A stretch of 12,467 nucleotides of DNA, from the NCBI GenBank assembly GCA_002499015.1, contig DAJY01000037.1, positions 1,368 to 13,834 of the forward strand, written 5' to 3'. This document shows, piece after piece, positions 1-6,570 of the stretch. A model generated the notes under the pieces. That model searched no databases. It saw only the letters and a list, made by a program, of their open reading frames with translations, and was not told the origin of the DNA. The position numbers and the translations under genes were made by a program. The stretch comes from Euryarchaeota archaeon UBA242. Lineage in GTDB: Archaea > Thermoplasmatota > Poseidoniia > Poseidoniales > Poseidoniaceae. How positions within the stretch are numbered: the first letter of the stretch is position 1; every line of letters starts with the position of its first letter.

Positions 1-674
1 TGGCCTTCTTCAAGGCGGTTGATTTCAGCACTTTCCATTTGCTTGAATCGTGTTTCCATTTCAACTTCTATGTTGCCTTCAATCTCCCTAACCCTTCGTT
101 GTAATTCTTGATTATATTCAAGAGATAATCTCTCTTTTTGAATATCGAGACGCTGACGATGTTCTTGTTGTAATTGTGCTTCAATATTGGACTTTATCTG
201 TTCTTTATGTTCATTGAGCCTTCTGTCTTGCTCAACTTCAATTCCTTCACGTAATGAATCTAGTTGGCGATTGAGGCGCAAATCTAATTCCATTCGCATC
301 CTCCCTTCTTCTCTGGATAATGATTCCCGCTCCATTTCAGCAAGTTCTTGTTCCATACCTTCTCGCATTTCTTTCTCTAATGCGTCCATTGTAAGTTCGT
401 GACTAACTGCTAAATCTGTAGCAACTGAATCTTTCATTGCCGCTATTCTTTCATCCATTGCTTGCTGACGAATTCGTTTCTCTCTACGAATATTGCCTCG
501 CAGCCTCTCTTCTTGGCGGAAACGTGCGCTACCTAATGTCGCTTGGTCAAGTGACATTGATTTACTAGAAGTGAATTGAGATCTCAATGACGATAAGGAT
601 ACTGAGTCAGACCCATTGCGAGCAGGAGGGCTTGCACCAGTTGCATCAATCGTCTTGCTTTCGCTGACTCCCAT
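1..674 (-). CDS. Glu/Arg-rich coiled-coil protein, C-terminus beyond the window
   Basis: The reading frame opens at ATG 674-672 and is still open at the left edge, giving 224 complete codons. An in-frame TGA lies 21 nt upstream of the ATG, so no earlier in-frame start is possible. Residues 1-48 are Ser/Thr-rich and probably disordered. From about residue 50 to the edge the chain is extremely rich in Glu, Arg, Gln, Leu and Met, with no Cys anywhere and no Pro after residue 17, which is the composition of a long uninterrupted alpha-helical coiled coil. No signal peptide or membrane segment is visible in this part. I do not recognise a family. SMC-like, filament-forming or membrane-associated scaffold roles are all possible, and any enzymatic domain would lie beyond the edge. 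A 137-bp gap separates it from pssA, so it may have its own promoter. The gene call is firm; the function is unknown. Confidence 0.85.
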   Translation of the reverse strand, partial: MGVSESKTIDATGASPPARNGSDSVSLSSLRSQFTSSKSMSLDQATLGSARFRQEERLRGNIRREKRIRQQAMDERIAAMKDSVATDLAVSHELTMDALEKEMREGMEQELAEMERESLSREEGRMRMELDLRLNRQLDSLREGIEVEQDRRLNEHKEQIKSNIEAQLQQEHRQRLDIQKERLSLEYNQELQRRVREIEGNIEVEMETRFKQMESAEINRLEEG

Positions 675-703
675 TGTATCCCATCCAAACTCTCATCCTC
701 GTC

Positions 704-718
704 TCATCATAGTTAAAG
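704..718 (-). promoter_or_regulatory. possible TATA-like promoter element for the coiled-coil gene
   Basis: On the minus strand the stretch reads CTCTTTAACTATGAT, with TTTAACTA resembling an archaeal TATA box. It is centred about 27 nt before position 685, which would place transcription start roughly 10 nt upstream of the ATG at 674. This rests on spacing and AT content alone. The remainder of the 675-811 gap holds only a 10-bp palindrome (AACTATAGTT, 790-799) just after the pssA stop and no long T-tract. Confidence 0.3.
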
Positions 719-811
719 AGCGCGACTATCGAGACCCTTAGAATGCTGTTTTTAGCAGGGTTATACGACCAGCCAAACTATCTTATTGGAACTATAGTTT
801 TGCCAATTCAA

Positions 812-1708
812 TTATTCATCAGATGATACAGAATCGTTAATTTGTTTTCTTTGGACAATTCTTTCACCTAAGATTATGTAGGTAAGAACTAATAGTGCTG
901 AAATAATAAATAGATAGAAGGATAAATTCAAACCTGTCATCTCAAGTCCATGTTCTGATTTAGTGGTATGAAGTAATGCAGATATTATCGCAACTAACAT
1001 CGCAACTAATTGTAAGATACTCAATTTCATAGGAAGGCCTCCTTTCAATTTTGACATCGGCCTGTCCGCTATCATCAATCCACCACTGATTAACATCAGT
1101 GGCAGAATCAAAAAATCGAAATATGGTTTTGAAGTGCCTTTTCCAAAACATAATGAACAATCCCAAGTTGTTAAATCTGGACCAAAGCCTGTTGATGGTT
1201 GAATCCAAATGAGCCCGGCAACACTTAGCAACAATAATGCGTTTCCTGGGCTGGATAGTCCTACAAAATAATTGAGTGCTGAACCGTCTTCATATTGAAA
1301 ACGTGCTAATCTTAACATTCCAGTTGCAATTATCCAACAACTTGCAATTCCTAAAGATACCGTCCAAAACGGTGATGCTTCCCCCCACCGGCCAAACATT
1401 ACGAAAATCAATAACGCTGGAGCGACACAGAATGAAATGCAATCGGACATAATGTCCAAGGAACCTCCGAGTAGTTTTCTTTTTGAATAATGTCTAGCGA
1501 CTGGCCCATCGATGATATCACCGATCACCGAGGCTAGAATACAGAGCATTGCTAACCAAATATAATGTGTTTTTAAGCCACCTTGGTAGTATGGCTGATG
1601 TAAATCTTCAACTGCTAAAATAATGAACAAGATTGCAGCAGTTCCGAGTAACCCATTACACAATGTGATGTAATCGGCGATTCCCATCAGTCGATATGTT
1701 GTTTTCAA
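812..1708 (-). CDS. pssA: CDP-alcohol phosphatidyltransferase, PssA family (probable archaetidylserine synthase)
   Basis: Integral membrane enzyme expected to transfer L-serine onto CDP-archaeol, giving archaetidylserine and CMP. The full CDP-alcohol phosphotransferase signature is present: D64-x2-D67-G68-x2-A71-R72-x8-G81-x3-D85-x3-D89, whose four aspartates bind the catalytic metals. The serine-type branch is supported by the SFCVAPA stretch right after it (residues 92-98) and by RLARF at 133-137 followed by FVGLSSPG. About eight hydrophobic segments are visible (near 11-33, 48-66, 90-105, 112-132, 145-168, 197-214, 228-247, 260-280). The length of 298 aa is somewhat more than minimal PssA proteins; the extra is C-terminal helices and a charged tail. 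The start is TTG at 1708: a GAGGTGA ribosome binding site sits 4 nt before it, whereas the next ATG (residue 8) is poorly spaced. It lies 9 nt after the zinc-ribbon gene. The serine substrate is inferred from family resemblance. Confidence 0.9.
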   Translation of the reverse strand: MKTTYRLMGIADYITLCNGLLGTAAILFIILAVEDLHQPYYQGGLKTHYIWLAMLCILASVIGDIIDGPVARHYSKRKLLGGSLDIMSDCISFCVAPALLIFVMFGRWGEASPFWTVSLGIASCWIIATGMLRLARFQYEDGSALNYFVGLSSPGNALLLLSVAGLIWIQPSTGFGPDLTTWDCSLCFGKGTSKPYFDFLILPLMLISGGLMIADRPMSKLKGGLPMKLSILQLVAMLVAIISALLHTTKSEHGLEMTGLNLSFYLFIISALLVLTYIILGERIVQRKQINDSVSSDE

Positions 1709-1712
1709 CTTC

Positions 1713-1719
1713 TCACCTC
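1713..1719 (-). promoter_or_regulatory. ribosome binding site of pssA overlapping the upstream stop codon
   Basis: The minus strand reads GAGGTGA here, a near-perfect Shine-Dalgarno match to the archaeal 16S tail, 4 nt before the TTG start at 1708. Its first two bases are the last two bases of the TGA that ends the zinc-ribbon gene (1720-1718). This fixes the unusual TTG start and suggests translational coupling of the two genes. Confidence 0.8.
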
Positions 1720-2110
1720 AGAATTTAACTTTGAATGATGTCGAACAAGCTGGGCAATCAATCTCTCGTTCACCCGGTTTTATTTTCATTCTTAGACGGC
1801 GATCGCATCCTGGGCAGGCCACTTCAGTACGAGGTATGTTTTTCGCGACAGTGAAATGTGTTGAGCAAGAAGCGCATTGCAAGTGGGCTGGTCTCTTGTC
1901 AACTCCAACTATGAGGACTTTAGAACATTCAGGGCACCCTACCTTTTCATCAATCCAATTACTCCTAGTCACAGGATGTTCAACTTTGACTTTTGATGAA
2001 CAAATTGAGCAGGTTAACACACCTAAATCTGAAGGTAATAGTGAAGAACATTTTGGACAGGATAATGCAGGTGGCGCAATCCTTGATTCTACAACTGCTT
2101 CTTCTTCCAT
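1718..2110 (-). CDS. small protein of three tandem zinc ribbons
   Basis: A 130-residue protein built from three CxxC...CxxC zinc ribbons: C18/C21 with C34/C37, C59/C62 with C79/C82, and C99/C102 with C119/C122. All twelve cysteines fall in these six pairs, so three bound zinc ions are predicted. An acidic lead of about ten residues precedes the first ribbon and the protein ends six residues after the last-but-one core, so there is no other domain. No membrane segment or signal peptide is visible, which points to a cytoplasmic protein. Ribbons of this kind bind nucleic acid, ribosomes or protein partners; sequence alone does not say which. The ATG at 2110 is supported by a GGAGGTGG site 7 nt upstream. 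It lies 43 bp after the regulator gene and 9 bp before pssA. No specific family is recognised. Confidence 0.85.
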   Translation of the reverse strand: MEEEAVVESRIAPPALSCPKCSSLLPSDLGVLTCSICSSKVKVEHPVTRSNWIDEKVGCPECSKVLIVGVDKRPAHLQCASCSTHFTVAKNIPRTEVACPGCDRRLRMKIKPGEREIDCPACSTSFKVKF

Positions 2111-2117
2111 ACCTAGG

Positions 2118-2125
2118 CCACCTCC
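2118..2125 (-). promoter_or_regulatory. ribosome binding site of the zinc-ribbon gene
   Basis: The minus strand reads GGAGGTGG, 7 nt before the ATG at 2110. It is a strong Shine-Dalgarno match and decides this start. It also shows that internal genes of this cluster use leadered translation even if first genes may be leaderless. Confidence 0.75.
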
Positions 2126-2153
2126 ATATTGTTGTTGATTATTATTGAACTAA

Positions 2154-2663
2154 TCATCGCCTTTTACCGATTAATGCGATTCCACCTGGAACGAAAGTAA
2201 ATGGTAGATTGAGTTCGATGCCGTAATCATTGGCCAATGCCTCAAGCATTTTCTTTGCTCCGATTTGCTCACGGGAACCATCTAAATTGACAATGTGTAT
2301 GTCTCTTCCTTCGGAAATTGCAGTTGCTAATTCACTTGGAAGTCCTGTGGTATCAATCTCGCTAGCGGAGACGGTTGCTACCGGTTGTGCTGCAATCGGT
2401 TCGTTGCTACCAACGATACCTGGCATAGTGACACGTTGAGTGATTTTCCACCAACGGGCCCTTCCTACATCTCTATGATTTTCAACCAAATCTAGAGAAG
2501 CGAGTTTCTTTAGATGGTGATATAAATTGTATCTATCAACATTGACGGCTGCTTGAAGTTGAACAGTACTCATCTCTTCAACTGCCATTAATACAGAGTA
2601 CAGGTTTCTCCGTGTAGGGTGTACTAATGCAGTAGTCACTGGGTCTGCGTGTAGTCGTGCCAT
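2154..2663 (-). CDS. winged-helix (ArsR-like) transcriptional regulator
   Basis: A 169-residue protein with an N-terminal winged helix-turn-helix at about residues 8-78. The HPTRRNLYSVL stretch (15-25) is the typical first helix of ArsR-like domains, the recognition helix runs around 41-57, and the wing around 60-75 carries basic residues and the WWKIT strand. A Pro/Ala/Ser-rich linker (about 85-105) leads to a small C-terminal alpha/beta region (106-169) that I do not recognise. The protein has no cysteine at all, so it is not a classical ArsR/SmtB thiol metal sensor despite lying directly downstream of a metal-pump gene. Start at ATG 2663, preceded by a weak purine-rich GGGGAG. It begins 53 bp after the ATPase stop, and a perfect palindrome lies in that gap. 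It may regulate its own gene or the cluster; this is inference. Confidence 0.85.
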   Translation of the reverse strand: MARLHADPVTTALVHPTRRNLYSVLMAVEEMSTVQLQAAVNVDRYNLYHHLKKLASLDLVENHRDVGRARWWKITQRVTMPGIVGSNEPIAAQPVATVSASEIDTTGLPSELATAISEGRDIHIVNLDGSREQIGAKKMLEALANDYGIELNLPFTFVPGGIALIGKRR

Positions 2664-2694
2664 TGTCTCCCCAAGTTAGAAGAGATACGCTTTA

Positions 2695-2708
2695 GGTATG
2701 AACATACC
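2695..2708. promoter_or_regulatory. 14-bp palindrome upstream of the regulator gene, candidate operator
   Basis: The sequence GGTATGAACATACC consists of perfect 6-bp inverted arms (GGTATG/CATACC) around a 2-bp spacer. It lies 31-44 bp before the regulator ATG and just after the ATPase stop codon. Such symmetry suits a homodimeric winged-helix protein, and the position would overlap the promoter region of a short-leader transcript. No convincing TATA box is visible beside it. A small RNA hairpin at the end of the ATPase message is an alternative, but the 2-nt loop makes that less likely. Confidence 0.45.
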
Positions 2709-2716
2709 GCGGAATA

Positions 2717-5494
2717 CTAATTAGAACGATACTTCAAAAATAATGCATTAAAGGAGTTCCTAGTATCAAAATATAATGATTTGAAAATTTGAGAAAGTAA
2801 TTGAATTGCACCGGAATTACCTGCAAGCCTTGCACCATTCAAAATGACGACTATTACAGATGCTTCATGAATCAGAACTCCAACCCATAATTGGTCATAC
2901 CAACCATTGATTACCGCGAAAACTAATGCTATTGTTATCGCTACCGAGAATACAAGGTTTCCAATTAATATTCGTTGTGCCTTTCTCGCTAAATCGATTA
3001 AGTCGCACAACATGCTTGGATCTTCTGCAGGAATCAATACATCAGCAGCCTCTAAATTTACCGTTTCCCCACAACCAACCGCAACTCCAACATCAGCAAC
3101 AGCTAAGGCTGCAGCATCGTTGAACCCGTCTCCAACCATCATTGTAATGTGAGTTTTACTTCTACCTTTCACCCATTTAACTTTGTCTTCAGGGCTCAGG
3201 TTACCATGTGCAGCGGCTTCTGGCAAACCTACGCGTTTAGCAAACTTTGATACTGCTGCTTGGGAATCTCCACTGAGGATTTCAACATTTATTCCTCGCT
3301 CATATAATTTAGGAATTAATGTATCTGAACCTTTTCGGGTATCATCGTGAATAAATGTAAACAGAGCAATAGGAATTTCTTCTTTACATAAGATACTAGC
3401 ACCATGCCCTTGTTGGTTGGCTTGGTCGAGTGCGGTTTGAATTTCCTTTGGGATTTTAATCCCTAATTTGGCTAACCTATCAGGACGTATTAACGATACT
3501 TGCTTTCCTGAACTCATACCAACAACCCCTGCCTCAACATCGCTATGACCATGAATAAGGCTTGGTTTGTATCCTTTTTCCATTGCCAAATCCATGATTG
3601 CAAGGGCATAAGGGTGGTTAGAGCGAGCCTCTAATCCGGCAGCAATTTTTATTGCAGACTCACTGCTTTTGCCCTTTGCTGTAATAATTTGACCAATTTT
3701 CGGTTTACCAGATGTTAATGTTCCAGTTTTATCCAGTAATACATGGTTTACTTTGCTCAGCCGTTCCAATACACTGCCACCACGAGCGATTACTCCCATG
3801 TGTGCAGCATTTGCTAATGCCGCAGCATGTGGCACTGGAGTTGCCAATAAGAGGGCGCACGGACAAGATACAACCCATAATAGAAGAATTATTTTCCAAT
3901 TATCTGGGAACATTACATACCAAACCACAAAGGCACCAATCAGAACTGTTGGTACCCAAATCGCAGTAAATGTCTCAATACCACTTTGAATACGCGGTGG
4001 TTCTTCTTTGAAAGTATGAACAGCTTCAATTAATCCCGATAATCTGGTATTGTCGCCAACTGCAGTTACATCAATGACTAGTGGTCCTTTTGCAAGAACC
4101 AAACCTGCTTGAATTTCTTCTCCTTTTGAAACCTCTACTGGAACTGATTCACCAGTTAAAGGTGCTTTATCTAAAGCGCCGATTCCATCTAAAATGATTC
4201 CGTCACAAGGAATTAATTCACCGCTTCTAATCTCTATTTGATCACCTATTCGTATCAAATCGATTGGCACTACCTCAACACCTTCACCTTCATCTAGGCA
4301 GGTTGCTAGCGGTCCCGTTCCAAGGGTGATGCCGATAGTTTCTGGAACCATTTGTAACGAAAATCCACTTGTCTTTATCGCTTGATTGAGTCCTTGTTGG
4401 TTGAGCAACTTACTTCCAGATAACCTTCTGGCTGTGCGCGGTAATCTATCCAAGCCTCCTTGCATTGCCTCTCTTGCTTTAACAAGTGCATCACCTTCTA
4501 AATGGGCTGTAAAGGCAACTAGTATCGCCACGATAAGTGCTTCCTCCCACATTCCTAAGATTCCTGCACCAATAACTGCTAGACTAGTGAGAACCTGAAA
4601 CCCGAGTTGGCGATTTTTAATACTTCCAAGCGCTTCTTTAAACATCTGCAATCCACCCAATACTATTCCGGGTAGAGCGATTATTGCGATTAAAGTACTC
4701 GATAGTGAATAAAATTCTGCGATTAAAACTAGCAATAATATTGGAAGCGCCAAACCGCCACCAATCAATCTCCATTGATCAGGGCGTATTTTTGCACTTT
4801 TTGCTTCGACATATTTTGGGGCTGCCCCTAATATTACGTCCAATGCAGAATCTCTCGCTTCAATTAATTGCGATGATGCATCACTAACCAGTTGTACCAA
4901 AATACGATTATCAGAATCAATCTCACAATCGATTATCCCTGGTTGTAAACGAATAACCTTCTCCAACTTCCTTACTTCAACACCATTTCTTCTCGCAACA
5001 CCGCCAGCACTGATTCCAACTAATTGGAGATGCTCAATATTTGGTGCGTGGCCAAGTGAATGTAGAATTGAGGATATCTCTGAAACTGGGCCTTCGCTTA
5101 AATCAACAGTTGCCCTTACTTCACCAGATGTTGCTGAAACGATTGATTTTTTGACCTGTGGTAGATAGGATATGGCCCTCATTGCTTTTGCTGCACAGTC
5201 AGGGCAATCCATGCCTAGTAGTGGCCAAGAGACATCATACACACCACCTGATTGTGTTATGAATTCAGCATCTAATATCTCGCCATCAAGTATTTCCTCT
5301 TCTGAAGGTTGTTCTACGGTTTCAACTACTTTTGGCTCCTGCTTGGTGATTTTTTTTGCTTTGGAAAATCTTGGTTTTTTATCCTCTAGTGATTGGCCAT
5401 CATCTTCGATGGAAAGGAAAACCTCAGCATCATCGTCTCCGACCATATACACTGCTCTGACAATACTGATTTGAAGACTAGTATTCAATTTCAT
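2717..5494 (-). CDS. heavy-metal-translocating P1B-type ATPase
   Basis: A 925-residue ATP-driven metal pump of the cytoplasmic membrane. In order: a long acidic N-terminal extension (about 18-85); a heavy-metal-associated domain with GMDCPDC, metal ligands C97 and C100; a second HMA-like region near 155-225 that lacks the CxxC; TM1-4 (about 245-333); the actuator domain with TGES at 447-450; TM5; TM6 with the CPC metal site 544-546; the phosphorylation motif DKTGT with D588; the SNHP nucleotide-domain motif 625-628; GDGFND at 788-793; TM7 and TM8 (about 843-890). TM8 carries HEAS (876-879), recalling the HEGGT of cobalt/zinc P1B-4 pumps, while CPC is typical of Cu and Zn/Cd types. The copper hallmarks (YN in TM7, MxxSS in TM8) are absent. 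Zn, Cd or Co export is therefore more likely than Cu. Start at ATG 5494; ATG 5446 is an alternative. Confidence 0.93.
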   Translation of the reverse strand: MKLNTSLQISIVRAVYMVGDDDAEVFLSIEDDGQSLEDKKPRFSKAKKITKQEPKVVETVEQPSEEEILDGEILDAEFITQSGGVYDVSWPLLGMDCPDCAAKAMRAISYLPQVKKSIVSATSGEVRATVDLSEGPVSEISSILHSLGHAPNIEHLQLVGISAGGVARRNGVEVRKLEKVIRLQPGIIDCEIDSDNRILVQLVSDASSQLIEARDSALDVILGAAPKYVEAKSAKIRPDQWRLIGGGLALPILLLVLIAEFYSLSSTLIAIIALPGIVLGGLQMFKEALGSIKNRQLGFQVLTSLAVIGAGILGMWEEALIVAILVAFTAHLEGDALVKAREAMQGGLDRLPRTARRLSGSKLLNQQGLNQAIKTSGFSLQMVPETIGITLGTGPLATCLDEGEGVEVVPIDLIRIGDQIEIRSGELIPCDGIILDGIGALDKAPLTGESVPVEVSKGEEIQAGLVLAKGPLVIDVTAVGDNTRLSGLIEAVHTFKEEPPRIQSGIETFTAIWVPTVLIGAFVVWYVMFPDNWKIILLLWVVSCPCALLLATPVPHAAALANAAHMGVIARGGSVLERLSKVNHVLLDKTGTLTSGKPKIGQIITAKGKSSESAIKIAAGLEARSNHPYALAIMDLAMEKGYKPSLIHGHSDVEAGVVGMSSGKQVSLIRPDRLAKLGIKIPKEIQTALDQANQQGHGASILCKEEIPIALFTFIHDDTRKGSDTLIPKLYERGINVEILSGDSQAAVSKFAKRVGLPEAAAHGNLSPEDKVKWVKGRSKTHITMMVGDGFNDAAALAVADVGVAVGCGETVNLEAADVLIPAEDPSMLCDLIDLARKAQRILIGNLVFSVAITIALVFAVINGWYDQLWVGVLIHEASVIVVILNGARLAGNSGAIQLLSQIFKSLYFDTRNSFNALFLKYRSN

Positions 5495-5500
5495 CTCAAG

Positions 5501-5532
5501 CCGATAAAAAAATTAATAATAATTATAATCGG
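5501..5532. promoter_or_regulatory. divergent promoter of the ATPase and phosphatase genes
   Basis: Only 53 bp separate the two divergent ATG codons. The core 5506-5527 consists solely of A and T (22 bp) and holds TATA-like runs on both strands. It is flanked by perfect inverted arms CCGAT (5501-5505) and ATCGG (5528-5532). TATA-like sequence around 5519-5527 lies about 25-27 nt before ATG 5548, and the minus-strand ttattaat region lies at about that distance from ATG 5494, so both messages could be nearly leaderless. The arms could be transcription factor B contacts or a regulator half-site pair. Confidence 0.55.
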
Positions 5533-5547
5533 TCTTTGCCAAACTTG

Positions 5548-6291
5548 ATGAAAACAGTACTGTTGCCCATACACATGCAGTGGCTTCCTAATGATTGGAG
5601 ACCGAGGGTTGTCGCCGTCGATATTGATGGGACTCTAACCGATAATAATAAGCGACTCAATACAGATGCTGTTCTTGCATTAAGGAGGCTTGAAGCGGCT
5701 GGAATACCAGTTATTCTTGCTACTGGAAATGTCAGAGCGATCACCTATGGTTTGTGGAGGTTTTTACAACTAAGTGGCCCGATTTGTTGTGAGAATGGAG
5801 GAGTTCTATGGCATCCGCAATGGCCTGAAACCGTTATGCGTGCAAAAGGCGAGGAAGCAAGGGAGGCGGCGCTATGGCTCGCTGAAGAAATACCAGGTCT
5901 TGATCCGCAAGGAATTGAGAGCAATGCTTGGAGAGAAAGCGAGTGGTGTTTATTCCCTTCAGAAGATTTACAATTGATTAAAGAAAAAATTTCACAAAGT
6001 AGGTGGTCACATCTAAAAGTAATTCGTACTGGTTTTGCAATTCATTTGATGTCTCCCGACCTCTCAAAGGGCAAGGGTATAGAATTCATCTTGGACAGAA
6101 TGAATTTATCACCTCAGGATTTGTTATGCGTCGGAGATGCTCCAAACGATTTGTCAATGTTTGAACTAGCCAATTGGTCAATTGCAGTCGGTGGTTCTTT
6201 TCAAGAAATTAAAAACGCAGCAGATGTGATTTCACCGCATCCACATGGTGATACTTTCCAACCATTGGTGGATGCAATTCTAAACCAATAA
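5548..6291 (+). CDS. HAD-superfamily phosphatase, archaeal phosphoglycolate phosphatase type
   Basis: A 247-residue soluble hydrolase (numbering from ATG 5548). All HAD motifs are present: motif I DIDGTLTD with nucleophile D25 and acid/base D27; motif II ending ILATGN with T59; motif III lysine in SKGKG (K174); motif IV GDAPND at 196-201 giving Mg2+ ligands. The segment between motifs II and III (about 75-165) is the size of a C2-type cap. This order matches the archaeal phosphoglycolate phosphatase/Cof-like branch, which converts 2-phosphoglycolate to glycolate. Sucrose- or sugar-phosphatase activity cannot be excluded. The frame extends to TTG 5536, but ATG 5548 fits the spacing to the AT-rich promoter. 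ATG 5575 is also possible, since family members usually begin close to motif I. It is the only plus-strand gene, divergent from the ATPase and followed by plus-strand T-tracts. Confidence 0.88.
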   Translation: MKTVLLPIHMQWLPNDWRPRVVAVDIDGTLTDNNKRLNTDAVLALRRLEAAGIPVILATGNVRAITYGLWRFLQLSGPICCENGGVLWHPQWPETVMRAKGEEAREAALWLAEEIPGLDPQGIESNAWRESEWCLFPSEDLQLIKEKISQSRWSHLKVIRTGFAIHLMSPDLSKGKGIEFILDRMNLSPQDLLCVGDAPNDLSMFELANWSIAVGGSFQEIKNAADVISPHPHGDTFQPLVDAILNQ

Positions 6292-6393
6292 TCAAAATCA
6301 ACCCGACAAATCCATTAATTAATTCCATAGCCTTGCTGTATTTTGGACTCTCTTTGGACATATTAAAAAGTAAGAGACAATCGTTTAACAATA

Positions 6394-6403
6394 TTTTTTA
6401 TTT
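6394..6403 (+). terminator. T-tract terminator after the phosphatase gene
   Basis: The plus strand reads TTTTTTATTT about 100 nt after the phosphatase stop. Oligo-T tracts of this kind are typical archaeal termination signals. No hairpin precedes it. Confidence 0.5.
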
Positions 6404-6408
6404 GCAAC

Positions 6409-6414
6409 AAAAAA
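6409..6414 (-). terminator. T-tract terminator downstream of the tRNA
   Basis: On the minus strand a TTTTTT run lies 44 nt beyond the encoded CCA of the tRNA, facing the plus-strand terminators. Together they insulate the convergent transcripts. The interval 6292-6458 holds no gene. Confidence 0.4.
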
Positions 6415-6427
6415 CCTGTTTATGCTC

Positions 6428-6459
6428 AAACATATACGGCTCTCAGTGATATGTTTTTT
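6428..6459 (+). terminator. hairpin plus T-run between phosphatase and tRNA
   Basis: Perfect 8-bp inverted arms AAACATAT (6428-6435) and ATATGTTT (6449-6456) enclose a 13-nt loop, and a run of six T (6454-6459) follows on the plus strand. It resembles an intrinsic terminator that would stop plus-strand read-through from entering the antisense of the tRNA. Its T-run is the complement of the A-rich stretch that begins with the last base of the tRNA CCA. The arms are AT-rich, so the stem is weak. Confidence 0.4.
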
Positions 6460-6543
6460 GGTGCCGAAGGCAGGATTTGAACCTGCGAAGCATTATGCAG
6501 AGGAGCTTGAATCCACCCCCTTTGACCACTCGGGTACCTCGGC
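6459..6543 (-). tRNA. tRNA-Leu (CAA), with encoded CCA
   Basis: The minus strand folds into a class II tRNA. The 7-bp acceptor stem is GCCGAGG with CTTCGGC (one G-U), discriminator A73. The D stem is CCC/GGG. The anticodon loop TTCAAGC gives anticodon CAA (6507-6509), decoding UUG leucine. The long variable arm TGCATAATGCTTC has a GCA/TGC stem. The T arm is GCAGG-TTCAAAT-CCTGC. A73 fits leucine rather than serine. The CCA tail is encoded at 6459-6461; without it the gene is 6462-6543. The anticodon stem contains a T28-T42 mismatch, all other pairs being intact. No intron is present. The 5' end lies 33 nt after the stop of the giant surface-protein gene on the same strand, and no clear TATA box stands in that gap, so it may be processed from a longer transcript. 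Confidence 0.93.
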
Positions 6544-6570
6544 TAGTAGTTGAGGCGTGCTGCCTTCTCT

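Noticed and set aside
187..402. 71-codon plus-strand Ser-rich frame
   Set aside because: Complement of the Glu/Arg-rich coiled-coil gene; the Ser-rich composition is what such a sequence yields on the other strand.
744..757. Small hairpin TGCT-loop-AGCA between pssA and the coiled-coil gene
   Set aside because: Only 4 bp of stem, and the T-run is in the loop on the plus strand, opposite to the transcribed direction; not convincing as a terminator.
1731..2138. 135-codon plus-strand open frame
   Set aside because: It lies antisense to the zinc-ribbon gene, whose twelve regularly spaced cysteines and strong ribosome binding site mark the real frame; the antisense translation shows no domain.
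2717..5494. Copper-exporting (CopA-type) ATPase
   Set aside because: CPC is present, but the TM7 YN and TM8 MxxSS copper ligands are absent and TM8 carries HEAS, so copper specificity is not supported.
5536..5538. TTG as start of the phosphatase
   Set aside because: It only adds four residues, and ATG 5548 is better spaced from the AT-rich promoter core; it cannot be fully excluded.
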